13,784 nt of DNA from Flavobacteriales bacterium (GCA_025455765.1 JALOLX010000016.1:1-13784), one strand, 5' to 3'. Shown: positions 1 through 8,457, numbered from the stretch's first letter. Notes: generated by a model from the sequence alone, not told the origin. Program-made: numbers and translations.

Positions 1-1818
1 CTGCGATCCCAGTACCAGGTCCTCAATGCCGGTCGGAATACCATTGAGGTTGATGTCGTCGATGTACACGTTGTTGCCACCGTCGCTCTCGAACTCGAAT
101 TTGAAGCGGAAGTTGCTGACGTGGAACGTGCTGGCGATCGCGCTCGATTGAGAAGCGTTCCACTGGCTGGAAGTGGGTACGAACGATCCCGAGGTATTGG
201 GTGCAGTGGCGAGATCGATCGAGCCGCGCAAGTTGCGGCGGATCGACCAGGTCTGTCCACAGTTGTTCGAGATCAACAGGCGCAGGCGGTCGTCGTTGTT
301 GGCGTTCCGCCGTGCGAACGCGTACTTGAAGCTGATCACAATGCTCGTTGCATCGCTCATGTCATAGGTGCCCGATACCAGTTCATCAATGCGGCCCGTC
401 ATGGCCGAAGAGTTGATGATCCGTACACTGTTGCCACCTGAGAACGCAGCTGTATTGGTGATCTGGAAGGTGTTGTCATTGTCCACGTTCACCACCGCCC
501 AATCGTTGGAGGGAAGGGTGCCGATCTGCTCGAAACCCTCCTCGATCGGGCCTTCCGCACCAGGGTTGGCCAACACCGTGATGTAGCCAACCGACTCGCT
601 GGTCAGGGTGGTGGTGCCGTCAGAGACCGTGAGGGTTACAGGATAGATACCCGGTTCAGTGTAGGTCACCTGTTGTTCTGCTTCATCGCTCACAGCGGGT
701 GCGCCGCCCGGGAAGGACCAAGTGCGCGAGCTTACGGTGTTGTAGCTGTCGTCCGTGAAGGTCACTGTGTTGCCAGCGCAAATGGTGCGTGTACTGCTGC
801 TGAAGCTTGCTGCACACAATTGTGCAGGCGCCTGAACACCGGTGAAGGTGAGATTGCTGGCGGTGATCAGCTGGTTGCGTTGGGCAGTGCTGGAGTTCAG
901 CGCAGCGATCATGCGGGTGGCCTGCCCCTCGGTGAACATCTTCGAACAGTAGGAGTACTCCATGTAGTTCTCCACATTGTCCAGACTGCCACAGCTCTGT
1001 CCGTTGATGGTGCAGGTTAGCCAGCCGATGGTGTTGGGCGTGTCGGCCACGCCATCATCGCCATTGCAGTTCTCAGGCAGTGCCGGTTCGTTACTGTTCC
1101 CCCAGGTATGCGCCAGGTTCAACCAGTGACCCACCTCGTGGGTGAGTGTTCGCGAGCGTGTAGGACTGCTCGTGTTGATACTGCCAGTGTATGTGTGTTG
1201 AAGCACAATGCCGTCGCCAGCGGCGAAATTCGCCACCGCGTTCGGCCGGAACGTGTAGCCGGCAGCGCCGTCGGCAGAGGCTGCGACCCACACGTTCATG
1301 TAGCGGTTGCGCGGCCACTGGATAAGGTCCTTCATGCTCTGGTCACCAGCGTTGGTCAACGTGGACACCGTGCGGGTGATACCCTTGGTGCAGTTGCCCT
1401 GGGGGTCCTTCTGTGCCAGTCGGAATTCAATGTTCACATCCCCGACGATGTTGAGGAAGGCCGGATTCACATTATCCCAATCGGGGTTCTCCTTGTTGAA
1501 GTCCTCGTTCAGGATGCGCATCGCATCGAAGATCTGTTCGTCAGCGATGTTCTCCGGGCCATTGTTGTGGATGATGTGGAACACCACCGGAATGATGTAG
1601 GTGCTACCACCCCCACGCTCCGGCGATGCCTCGAATGCCCGGGTGAACGCCTCCAGCTCAGCGTCCGCTGCTTCGATCTCCGCGATCAGCACTGGGTCGT
1701 GCGCCCGCTCGCCGAACAGCCGGTGCAGTTCGTTGGCGCCGCACGGATGCTCCGCGGTGAATTGTGCGGAGGCCGCAAAGGAAAAGGCGAACAGGGCGCC
1801 GAAGTTAGCCCTCCGGAC
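1..1818 (-). CDS. Secreted M43-family metallopeptidase with PKD module, 3' end off the window and start codon unclear
   Basis: Partial secreted zinc metallopeptidase of the M43 (cytophagalysin/pappalysin-like) family. Reading leftward from 1818 it shows a signal-like segment (RRANFGALFAFSFAASAQF), a short pro-region, a conserved STYIIPVVFHIIH segment, and the zinc motif HEVGHWLNLAH near residue 227. Then come a C-N-x-D-D-x-x-x-D-T-P block, the Met-turn region (ENYMEYSYCSKMF), a PKD domain (WSFPGG, then VTLTVSDG) and a beta-sandwich module ending in NNVYIDDINLNG. The T9SS sorting domain expected next lies beyond position 1. The frame is open throughout, but between the in-frame stop at 1849-1851 and a GTG at 1692 there is no ATG, GTG or TTG. 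The end at 1818 (a GTC codon) is where alignment with the paralogue at 2021-4099 puts the start; CTG at 1794 is another option. It could be a decaying duplicate or use a rare start. Family assignment is firm; start and expression are not. Confidence 0.85.
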
Positions 1819-1955
1819 GCGCCTTGGACAGGCAAGCCCGTGCCAAGTTCAGGGCGTGCGCACCCTCCCAGCGAACGAAGCCGTCCGCGCTTGTACGTGC
1901 AGATGCTTCCAGTTAACGGGCAAGACCAGCCGTTCCTTCGACGGAGGATGCCTTT

Positions 1956-1982
1956 CCGCCGGACAGATCCATGTTACGGCGG
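1956..1982 (-). terminator. Hairpin after the complete M43 gene, possible terminator
   Basis: An inverted repeat about 38 bases past the stop of the complete M43 gene. The outer stem pairs CCGCCG (1956-1961) with CGGCGG (1977-1982). It continues inward as GACA (1962-1965) with TGTT (1972-1975), with one bulged base at 1976 and a 6-base loop. No U-tract follows on the minus strand, so intrinsic termination is only inferred. If real, it would separate the two M43 genes transcriptionally. The rest of the ~200-base gap (1819-2020) shows no convincing promoter or gene. Confidence 0.35.
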
Positions 1983-2020
1983 CTGTAATTCTTGGGATCC
2001 TGAAAGGCGCTATCAGACCA

Positions 2021-4099
2021 CTACGGCTGCTCAACCACCAAGCGGAGCACTGCCTGTCGCTGTTCGTCAGCCACCCGGACGAAGTGGACACCAGGTGCCA
2101 GGCCGGCCAAGGGCAACTTCACCGAAGGAGTTGCTTGGGCACCTGAGGCCACCGTCCGTGCGGTTCTTCCCAAGGCGTCGAGGATCTCGACCGTCATTCG
2201 CCCCTGCCACGCATCGTTCAGCAGCAGGGTCGCTTCATTCCGGGCAGGGTTGGGCGCCAGCCAAAGATCGCCCGTGGCGCCAAGCTCGGTCACTTCGGTG
2301 GTCAATGGCTCACCATTGATGTTGATATCATCGATGTAGACCACGTTGCCCCCGCCTCCGGTGAACTCGAACTTCATCCGCAGGTTGCTTACGAAGTTGC
2401 TGGGACCGAACCCTGTCACTTCGGCATATCCCCATTCCTGCGGGCCATCCGGGACAAAGGTGCCCCCTTGATCGGGCGCTGTGGGCAGGTCGTCCGTGGC
2501 GCGCAAGGTCTTGCGCGGAGACCACGTGATGCCGCAATTGTTGCTGGTGAAGAACCGCAGCACGTCATCATTCCAAGGCTGGCGCCGCGCGAAGGCGTAA
2601 CGGAAGGAGATGGTCATCGTGGATAGACCAGTGGCGTCGTACACATTGCTGATCAGTGCGTCCACGTAGCCATTGGTGCCGGATGTGTTGTTGAGGCGCA
2701 CGGCACTGTTGCCGGTGTAGGCTGCAGCCGTGGTCAGTTGGAAGGAGCCGTTGCTCTCTTCATCCTCCACCCACCACTCGGGTCCAGTGAGCCCCGCAAG
2801 TTCTTCGAACCCTTCACTGGCAGGCCAGGCCAGGCCGGTATCGGGAAGCACCGTGATGTAGGACACCTCTTCCACGGACAGTTCGTTCACCCCGTCGGTG
2901 ACCGTGAGGGAGACCGGGTAAGTGCCGGCTTCCGCATAGGTCACCACCACGTTGGGTTGGTCGCTGGTGCTTGGGCTGCCGCCGGGGAACGACCACGTGC
3001 GACCGGTGATGGCGCTGAAGCTGGCATCGGTGAAGGTGACCGTGCGGCCCGCGCAGATCTCCCGGTCGTTGGCGGTGAACCCGGCCTCACACAATTGAGG
3101 TGCGTTGAGCACGCCGGTCTGTGCCAGATTGCTGCTTTGCCAGAGCGAACTGCGCTGCGCCACACTGGAGGTGAGCGCCGCGATCATCCGGGTGCCCTGT
3201 CCTACAGTGAACATCTTGGCGCAATACGAGTACTCCATGTAGTTCTCCACGTTATCCAACGGAGATCCGCAGCTGGCCCCGTTCAAGTTGCACGATGTCC
3301 ATCCCACGGTAAGCGGGGTGTCGGCCACCCCATCGTCCATGGAGCAGTTCTCCTCCACCCCCGGCTCGTTGCTGTTGCCCCAACAGTGCGGCAGGTTGAT
3401 CCAGTGTCCAACCTCGTGCGTGAGTACACGTGATCGCCCCACGCTGCTGGTGCCGATGCTACCCACATAATCATGCTTCACCACGATACCGTCCTCCTGT
3501 GGTTGGTTGTTCAGCACCCACGGATAATTGGTGTACCCCGCAGCTCCGCTCGCCGAAGCGCCCACCCAGATGTTCATGTACCGGTTGCGAGGCCACTGGA
3601 TAAGGCCCGCCATGTCGTAGTCCCCCACGTAGGTCAGGTCAGAAACGGTACGTGTGATGCCATTGGTGCAGTTGCCTTGTGGGTCCAGCTGGGCAAGGCG
3701 GAATTCGATGCCCACATCGGCCACGATATCCAGGAAGGCAGGGCGCACGGAGGTCCAATCCGGATTGAGCTTGTTGAAGTCCTCGTTCAATACCCGGATG
3801 GCGTCGTACACCTGCTCGTTGCTGATGTTCTCCGGCCCATTGTCGTGAATGATGTGGAACACCACCGGAATGATGTAGGTGCTGCGTTCACCATCGAATT
3901 GACCGAGCCGCGCACGTTCATCCAATTCGTCGCGCAGGCGCAGGGCATCCTCCCACCCTTGCGGGTCGGATATGCGGAGCTGCTCCATTTCCACCGGATC
4001 GTGGGTGCGGCAGGTGAACCCCTCGTTGGGGTCAATGGCGGATTGTGCGTGGAGCTGGCCTGCCAACCCCAGAACACCAACAAGTAAGAGCTGCTTCAT
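2021..4099 (-). CDS. Secreted M43-family zinc metallopeptidase with PKD domain and T9SS sorting domain
   Basis: A 692-residue exported metallopeptidase. The start at 4099 is chosen because a clean signal peptide follows directly (MKQLLLVGVLGLAGQLHAQ); the in-frame extension to 4153 adds 18 residues unlike a signal sequence. Domains: pro-region to about residue 72; M43 catalytic domain with zinc motif HEVGHWINLPH near residues 228-238 and the Met-turn region ENYMEYSYCAKMF; a PKD domain (WSFPGGSPSTSD, then PVSLTVTDG); a MAM/jelly-roll-like beta-sandwich starting at EGFEEL and ending at VYIDDININ; and about 85 C-terminal residues beginning LWLAPNPARNEATLLL that match the T9SS type A sorting domain. 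The usual Gly of HExxHxxGxxH is Asn here; I recall this variant from Bacteroidota M43 proteins. By family it should be carried out through the type IX system and cleave extracellular proteins or peptides. It lies directly upstream of its paralogue. Confidence 0.93.
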   Translation of the reverse strand: MKQLLLVGVLGLAGQLHAQSAIDPNEGFTCRTHDPVEMEQLRISDPQGWEDALRLRDELDERARLGQFDGERSTYIIPVVFHIIHDNGPENISNEQVYDAIRVLNEDFNKLNPDWTSVRPAFLDIVADVGIEFRLAQLDPQGNCTNGITRTVSDLTYVGDYDMAGLIQWPRNRYMNIWVGASASGAAGYTNYPWVLNNQPQEDGIVVKHDYVGSIGTSSVGRSRVLTHEVGHWINLPHCWGNSNEPGVEENCSMDDGVADTPLTVGWTSCNLNGASCGSPLDNVENYMEYSYCAKMFTVGQGTRMIAALTSSVAQRSSLWQSSNLAQTGVLNAPQLCEAGFTANDREICAGRTVTFTDASFSAITGRTWSFPGGSPSTSDQPNVVVTYAEAGTYPVSLTVTDGVNELSVEEVSYITVLPDTGLAWPASEGFEELAGLTGPEWWVEDEESNGSFQLTTAAAYTGNSAVRLNNTSGTNGYVDALISNVYDATGLSTMTISFRYAFARRQPWNDDVLRFFTSNNCGITWSPRKTLRATDDLPTAPDQGGTFVPDGPQEWGYAEVTGFGPSNFVSNLRMKFEFTGGGGNVVYIDDININGEPLTTEVTELGATGDLWLAPNPARNEATLLLNDAWQGRMTVEILDALGRTARTVASGAQATPSVKLPLAGLAPGVHFVRVADEQRQAVLRLVVEQP

Positions 4100-4115
4100 C
4101 GGTAAGGGAACAGCC

Positions 4116-4123
4116 GCAAGGTA
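4116..4123 (-). promoter_or_regulatory. Possible -7 element of the complete M43 gene
   Basis: On the minus strand the octamer TACCTTGC sits 16 bases before the ATG at 4099, about the same distance as the -7-like boxes of yicC and recJ. It matches the Bacteroidota TAnnTTTG consensus imperfectly and has no TTG 19 bases upstream. Placement is the main argument. Confidence 0.2.
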
Positions 4124-4157
4124 CAAGGGTTCATTCCCCCTTGGACGGACCAATGCC

Positions 4158-4175
4158 CTTTCCGCTCTTGGAAAG
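4158..4175 (-). terminator. Short hairpin after the trans-sulfuration gene
   Basis: A 6-bp perfect stem, CTTTCC (4158-4163) with GGAAAG (4170-4175), and a 6-base loop, 5 bases after the stop of the PLP enzyme gene. It is short and lacks a U-tract, so terminator function is a weak inference. Confidence 0.25.
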
Positions 4176-4180
4176 CCGCC

Positions 4181-5320
4181 TTAGCCCAACGCCTGCTGCA
4201 GGTCGGCCACCAGGTCGCCGGCGTCCTCCAAGCCTACGCTGAGCCGGATGAGGGTGTCCGCCAGCCCATTGCGCAGCCGGTCCTCGCGGGGAATGCTGGC
4301 GTGCGTCATACTGGCCGGGTGGCCGAGCAGGGATTCCACCCCACCGAGGCTTTCCGCCAGGCTGAAGAGCTTGGTGCTGCTGAGCACCCGCAAGGCATCG
4401 TCCATGCGGTCCCCTTTCAAGGTGAAGCTGATCATGCCGCCGAAGTCCTTCATCTGGCGCTTGGCCACCGCATGGTTGGCGTGGCTGGGGAACCCAGGCC
4501 AGTACACCTTGTCCACCTTGGGGTGAGCGGCCAGGAAGGCGGCCACCACGGCGCCGTTCTCGCTATGGCGCTGCATGCGCAGGTGCAAGGTCTTCAAGCC
4601 GCGCAATACCAGGAAGCAGTCCATGGGGCCGGGTGTGGCACCACAGCTGTTCTGTAGGAAGGCCAAGCGTTCCGCCAGTGCATCATCCTTCACCACCAAC
4701 GCACCCATCACCACATCGCTGTGGCCCCCGAGGTATTTGGTCACGCTATGCATGACCAGGTCGGCGCCCAGGTCCAGCGGGTTCTGCAGGTAGGGGCTGG
4801 CGAAGGTGTTGTCCACGCCCAGCAGGCAGCCTTGCTTGCGCGCCAACGCGGCCAGCCCTTCGATATCGATGATCCGCAGCAGGGGGTTCGTAGGCGTCTC
4901 CGCCCAGATCAGCTTGGTGTTCGGGCTGAGCGCGGCCTCCACATTGGCCAGGTCGCTCATGTCCACGAAGCGGAACTTCACGCCAAAGCCCTCGAATACC
5001 TTGGTGAAGAGGCGATAGGTGCCGCCGTAAAGGTCGTTGGTGCTCACTACCTCATCGCCCGGCTTCAGCAGCTTCACCACCGCATCGATGGCCGCCATGC
5101 CCGTGGCGAAGCACAAGCCGTGACGTCCGTTCTCCAAGGCCGCAAGCGCGTTCTGCAGCGCGGTGCGGGTGGGGTTGTGGGTGCGGCTGTATTCGTAGCC
5201 CTTGTGGTCGCCCGGAGCGGCCTGGACGTAGGTGCTGGTCTGGTAGATCGGCGTCATGATGGCGCCGGTGGTGGGATCGGGTTCCACGCCTGCGTGGATG
5301 GCCTTGGTGCCGAATTGCAT
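4181..5320 (-). CDS. Cystathionine gamma-synthase-type PLP enzyme (Cys/Met metabolism family)
   Basis: A 379-residue fold-type I PLP enzyme of the trans-sulfuration family, cytoplasmic, acting in methionine/cysteine interconversion. The family signatures are plain: PIYQTSTYVQ near the N-terminus, YSRTHNPTRTALQ (phosphate-binding Tyr/Arg of the partner subunit), DNTFASPYLQNPLDLGAD, and the cofactor lysine K195 in HSVTKYLGGHSDVVMG. ETPTNPL and the C-terminal SLGGVESL block with HPASMTHA are also present. Length is normal for MetB/MetC/CGL enzymes. The ATG at 5320 (MQFGTKAIHAG) is preferred over an in-frame GTG at 5341 because, from memory, Bacteroidota homologues begin at this Met. Sequence alone does not separate cystathionine gamma-synthase (metB) from gamma-lyase; such proteins are usually annotated as the former. 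It lies 40 bases after the UPF0104 gene and is probably co-transcribed with it; I see no functional link. Confidence 0.93.
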   Translation of the reverse strand: MQFGTKAIHAGVEPDPTTGAIMTPIYQTSTYVQAAPGDHKGYEYSRTHNPTRTALQNALAALENGRHGLCFATGMAAIDAVVKLLKPGDEVVSTNDLYGGTYRLFTKVFEGFGVKFRFVDMSDLANVEAALSPNTKLIWAETPTNPLLRIIDIEGLAALARKQGCLLGVDNTFASPYLQNPLDLGADLVMHSVTKYLGGHSDVVMGALVVKDDALAERLAFLQNSCGATPGPMDCFLVLRGLKTLHLRMQRHSENGAVVAAFLAAHPKVDKVYWPGFPSHANHAVAKRQMKDFGGMISFTLKGDRMDDALRVLSSTKLFSLAESLGGVESLLGHPASMTHASIPREDRLRNGLADTLIRLSVGLEDAGDLVADLQQALG

Positions 5321-5360
5321 GTATCCTGTGTACTGGGCCACGAAAGTACAGCGCCGCAGC

Positions 5361-6572
5361 TCAAGCCCGGCCCGAGCCTGCGGTGTTCCGTAGCCAGCGC
5401 GGCAGGATCACCGTGCCCATGAACAAGTAGAGGTAATAGCTCAGCAGGCGCCAGACCACGGCCACCGCACCGATGTAGCCCACGGCCGGCAGGATGTCGC
5501 CGAAGAACCCGGAGAACGCGATCTCCGCGATGCCACTGCCTCCCGGTGTTGGACTGATCAGCAGGATCACCCACATGATGAGCTGTCGCGCATAGAGCAG
5601 CAGGTGGTCCGATACCGGGAAGAAGGCCGCCACGATCAGGTTGACGACCAAGAACCGATTGGCCCAGGAGAAGCAGGTGGCGGCGAAGGCTTTCACCCAA
5701 AAACGCTTGGGCTTTCCGCGCAACTCCGATGAGGTGGTCACGATGTCATCACCCACTTGGATCACTTCGGGTCGCCAACGCCGTAGGAAAGGCAGCTTGA
5801 ACACGCGAAGCAAGGCGAATTTGAAGGCGCGAGGCCGGAAGAACACTCCATAGAAGATGGCCAGGACCAGTGCCAGGATGAACAGGTAGCCGATGATGAA
5901 GATGGTCTTGATGGGAAGGCCCCAGAAGGCATGGTCCAATTGTGCGGGGAACAGGTCCTGCATGCCCACGGCCAGGAAGAGCAAGGGTACCATGATCACA
6001 TAGAACAGTTCATCCATCAAGGCGGTGACCAGCACGATGGCCGTGGCCCGGCCCAGTTCGATCCCCTCCCGACCGATGATGAACATGGCAATGCCCGAGC
6101 CTCCCACTACGGAAGGGGTGAGCGCAGAGGCGAACTCCCAAAGGAACGTGACATTGAAGGCCTGCCGCCAGTTGAGGTGGCCATCGGAGAGCACACGGAT
6201 GCGGAAGATGTAGCCGAGGTCGCGGAAGGCCGTGGCAATGATCGCAAGGAAGATCCACAGGGTGCTGTGCCAGGTCCAATCGATGGTCCGCAGCACAGCG
6301 CCGGTGCTCATCTTCACGAAGTCGCCAGTGCCTGCTTGCACTGGAATGAACTCCGCTGCGTTTGTCAGGTCCACGATGCCGTTGCCGTTCTGATCCGTCC
6401 AGCGGTGGTCGCCCTGGCCGTTCACCGCCCGTTCGAACCGTTCCTTTCCAAGGTCGCGCCACAGCAGCCAGCCCGCAGCCAGCATGCCGATCAGCACAGG
6501 CACTAGCACCTTGCGCAGGCTGAAGGTCTTGCGCAGGTCGTTCTCGTCGGTCACCTTCCCAGCTTCGCTCAT
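5361..6572 (-). CDS. UPF0104 / LPG-synthase transmembrane (flippase-like) membrane protein
   Basis: A 403-residue polytopic inner-membrane protein of the UPF0104 family (lysylphosphatidylglycerol synthase transmembrane domain, related to YbhN and AglD). A short cytoplasmic N-terminus precedes TM1 (VLVPVLIGMLAAGWLLW, about residues 21-37). A roughly 60-residue soluble loop follows, then about seven more hydrophobic segments. The family hallmark LTPSVVGGSGIAMFIIGREG begins near residue 154, and a second glycine-rich motif, SPTPGGSGIAEIAF, lies near residue 339. Related proteins are implicated in lipid or polyprenol-linked sugar translocation; the substrate here cannot be told. The first loop holds DQNGNGIVD, resembling half of a calcium-binding EF-hand/dockerin loop. 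No catalytic DUF2156 (LPG synthase) domain is fused. The ATG at 6572 is 52 bases from a divergent permease gene. Confidence 0.88.
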   Translation of the reverse strand: MSEAGKVTDENDLRKTFSLRKVLVPVLIGMLAAGWLLWRDLGKERFERAVNGQGDHRWTDQNGNGIVDLTNAAEFIPVQAGTGDFVKMSTGAVLRTIDWTWHSTLWIFLAIIATAFRDLGYIFRIRVLSDGHLNWRQAFNVTFLWEFASALTPSVVGGSGIAMFIIGREGIELGRATAIVLVTALMDELFYVIMVPLLFLAVGMQDLFPAQLDHAFWGLPIKTIFIIGYLFILALVLAIFYGVFFRPRAFKFALLRVFKLPFLRRWRPEVIQVGDDIVTTSSELRGKPKRFWVKAFAATCFSWANRFLVVNLIVAAFFPVSDHLLLYARQLIMWVILLISPTPGGSGIAEIAFSGFFGDILPAVGYIGAVAVVWRLLSYYLYLFMGTVILPRWLRNTAGSGRA

Positions 6573-6576
6573 CGGG

Positions 6577-6611
6577 TATCTTCGCGGCCCTTCACGGACG
6601 GCCTAAAGGTA
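6577..6611. promoter_or_regulatory. Divergent promoter region between the UPF0104 gene and the EamA permease gene
   Basis: The 52-base divergent gap holds two -7-like octamers. On the plus strand TATCTTCG (6577-6584) faces the permease start at 6625. On the minus strand TACCTTTA (6604-6611) lies 31 bases before the ATG at 6572. Each matches five of the six fixed positions of TAnnTTTG. Neither has a TTG at 19 bases upstream. Confidence 0.35.
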
Positions 6612-6624
6612 TCCCTTCGCACGA

Positions 6625-7548
6625 ATGACGCGCTCGACCCTGGCCGCTCACCTGGCGCTTTTCACCGTCAACTTCATCTATGGGCTGAACTATGTGGTGG
6701 CCAAGGGCCTCATGCCTGCGGTGATCGGTCCTTCGGGGTTCATTCTCTTGCGTGTGCTGGGTGCCACGCTGTTGTTCTGGTTGCTCTACCTGCGGAAGCG
6801 AACGCCTGTGCCGGCCACCGATCTGGGGCGTCTGGCTCTTTGCGCAGTGTTCGGGGTGGCCTTGAACCAGTTGATGTTCTTCCATGGCCTGATGCGCACC
6901 ACACCGGTGAACGCGAGCATCATCATGGTGGCCACTCCTGTGCTGGTGCTGGCGCTTTCCGCCTATCTGCTGGGCGAACGCCTCACTTGGATGAAGGTGT
7001 TGGGAGTGGTCTTTGGTGCGATCGGTGCGCTCGTATTGGTCCTCGCAGGGGCGGATGCTCAGCTCGGCGCCGGACATCTGGGCGACCTCTTCATCCTGAT
7101 CAACGCCTCGTCCTATGCGATCTTTCTGGTGCTGGTAAAGCCGCTGATGCGACGCTACGATGCCGTTACCGTGATGTCCTGGTGCTTCCTTTTCGGCCTG
7201 GTGATGGTGATGCCCTTCGGATGGCATGAGTTGACGGAGGTGGCCTGGTCGGGACTTACTACACCCGTAGTGGTGGCCATGAGCTTCGTGGTGGTGATGG
7301 TGACCTTCGTGGCTTACCTGCTCAACACCTGGGCGATCGGTCGTGTGGACCCTGGGGTGGTGGGTAGCTACATCTACCTGCAGCCGGCCCTGGCACTGGG
7401 GTTCTCGTGGCTGTTCATGTACATCGGGGCTGAACAGCTGGGCATACCAGGCCAGTATTCCGTGTCGGTGGGTCCGGTGCAGGTGTTGAGCACGGTGCTC
7501 ATCTTCACCGGGGTGTATCTGGTGGGTCGCCGCAGCGCTACAGTTTGA
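6625..7548 (+). CDS. EamA/DMT-superfamily transporter (RhaT-like permease)
   Basis: A 307-residue inner-membrane permease of the drug/metabolite transporter superfamily. The sequence is almost entirely hydrophobic helices, about ten, arranged as two EamA repeats. The first (about residues 8-140) opens with NFIYGLNYVVAKG and ends in the typical LLGERLTWMKVLGVVFGAIG. The second (about 150-300) opens with GDLFILINASSYAIFLVLVK, has VGSYIYLQPALALG, and ends in VLIFTGVYLVGRR. Length and helix count are normal for the family. Substrates range from amino acids to nucleotides and sugars, and none can be assigned here. The ATG at 6625 is directly followed by the first TM region, which supports the start. 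A long reading frame runs opposite but is compositional shadow. Confidence 0.9.
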   Translation: MTRSTLAAHLALFTVNFIYGLNYVVAKGLMPAVIGPSGFILLRVLGATLLFWLLYLRKRTPVPATDLGRLALCAVFGVALNQLMFFHGLMRTTPVNASIIMVATPVLVLALSAYLLGERLTWMKVLGVVFGAIGALVLVLAGADAQLGAGHLGDLFILINASSYAIFLVLVKPLMRRYDAVTVMSWCFLFGLVMVMPFGWHELTEVAWSGLTTPVVVAMSFVVVMVTFVAYLLNTWAIGRVDPGVVGSYIYLQPALALGFSWLFMYIGAEQLGIPGQYSVSVGPVQVLSTVLIFTGVYLVGRRSATV

Positions 7549-7562
7549 GCGCATGGGCCGCT

Positions 7563-7570
7563 TACTTTTG
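7563..7570 (+). promoter_or_regulatory. Consensus -7 element for the yicC-gmk-nadD operon
   Basis: TACTTTTG is an exact match to the Bacteroidota -7 consensus TAnnTTTG. It lies in the 39-base gap after the permease gene and ends 17 bases before the yicC ATG, giving a leader of roughly 10 bases. There is no TTG at the 19-base spacing; a TTTG at 7544-7547 is 15 bases upstream, which is short. The operon may also receive read-through from the permease gene. Confidence 0.5.
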
Positions 7571-7587
7571 ATGCCTCAATCGCGCAT

Positions 7588-8457
7588 ATGCTACGTTCCA
7601 TGACGGGTTTCGGCCGCTCCGAGGGAGTGGTCAATGAACGCAAGGTCACCGTGGAACTGCGCTCGCTCAATAGCAAGCAGTTGGACCTGCTCGTGAAGGT
7701 GCCGGCGATCTACAAGGACCGCGAAGCTGAATTGCGCCAACTCGTCGGCGAGCAAGTTCAGCGTGGCAAGGTGGAGCTGGTGATCGGCTGTGAGCATCCT
7801 CAAGGCGCACAACGGGTGCGGCTGGACCGAACACTGCTTCGGGCCTACTATGAGGAGCTTCGCCACGCGGTGGCTGACATCGCACCGGATGCCAGCACGG
7901 ACCTGCTGGCGCAAGCCTTGCGCATGCATGAGGCTTCGGTGACCCCGGCCGAGCGTGCGAGCGATGAGGAATGGGCCGCCGTACTGAAGCTTGTGCAGCG
8001 GGCCGTGGTCGAGTTCGGTCGGTTCCGGACAGCAGAAGGTGAGCGATTGGCTACCGAGTTGCGTGGCCGGGTGGAGGGCATTGCTTCCTTGATGGACACG
8101 GTGGAAGCGATGGACGCCGGCCGTTCAGAACGTACGCGAGAGCGACTGCGCGCGAAGCTCGGCGAGTTGCGACAGGAAGTGGACGAAGCCCGTTTTGAGC
8201 AGGAGCTGGTCTATTACCTGGAAAAGCTGGACATCACCGAAGAGAAGGTGCGGCTGCGTTCGCACTGCACCTATTTCCTGGAGACCATGGCAGCTGAAGA
8301 GGCGCAGGGTCGCAAGCTCGGCTTCATTGCCCAGGAAATGGGCCGTGAGATCAATACCGTGGGCTCCAAGGCCAATGATGCCGTGATGCAGCGCAGTGTG
8401 GTGCATATGAAGGACGAGCTGGAAAAGATCAAGGAACAAGTGCTCAACGTGCTGTGA
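7588..8457 (+). CDS. yicC: YicC/YloC-family endoribonuclease
   Basis: A 289-residue cytoplasmic protein of the YicC family, whose E. coli and Bacillus members are endoribonucleases involved in RNA turnover. It has the invariant N-terminus MLRSMTGFGRSEG with ELRSLNSKQLDL after it (YicC_N domain, about residues 1-155). The conserved C-terminal domain (DUF1732) includes QELVYYLEKLDITEEKVRLRS in part, then GRKLGFIAQEMGREINTVGSKAND, ending in MKDELEKIKEQVLNVL. The middle is charged and helical. Length is typical. The stop overlaps the ATG of gmk by one base (TGATG), so the two are translationally coupled. yicC next to gmk is a common arrangement across bacteria. The motif quoted as two parts is continuous in the protein. 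Confidence 0.94.
   Translation: MLRSMTGFGRSEGVVNERKVTVELRSLNSKQLDLLVKVPAIYKDREAELRQLVGEQVQRGKVELVIGCEHPQGAQRVRLDRTLLRAYYEELRHAVADIAPDASTDLLAQALRMHEASVTPAERASDEEWAAVLKLVQRAVVEFGRFRTAEGERLATELRGRVEGIASLMDTVEAMDAGRSERTRERLRAKLGELRQEVDEARFEQELVYYLEKLDITEEKVRLRSHCTYFLETMAAEEAQGRKLGFIAQEMGREINTVGSKANDAVMQRSVVHMKDELEKIKEQVLNVL

Noticed and set aside
1849..2091. An 80-codon minus-strand frame between and overlapping the M43 genes.
   Set aside because: It overlaps the real 3' coding end of the complete M43 gene out of frame and ends just ahead of the second copy; no family features.
1108..2319. A 403-codon open frame on the plus strand across the M43 region.
   Set aside because: It lies antisense to the M43 genes, spans their intergenic region and has low-complexity Arg/Pro-rich content; the minus-strand frames carry the zinc motifs and domain signatures.
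1..4099. Repeated segments shared by the two M43 genes considered as mobile-element or recombination repeats.
   Set aside because: The similarity follows protein domains in register and has no transposase, terminal repeats or target duplications; it reflects paralogy.
4181..6572. A possible functional pair of the PLP enzyme and the UPF0104 membrane protein.
   Set aside because: The genes are probably co-transcribed, but no biochemical link between methionine synthesis and lipid translocation is suggested by the sequences; ordinary neighbour placement is enough.
6592..7554. A 320-codon open frame on the minus strand opposite the EamA permease.
   Set aside because: Its product is His-, Gln- and Arg-rich with no domain, and the plus-strand frame encodes a clear ten-helix permease; it is a shadow of high GC and codon bias.
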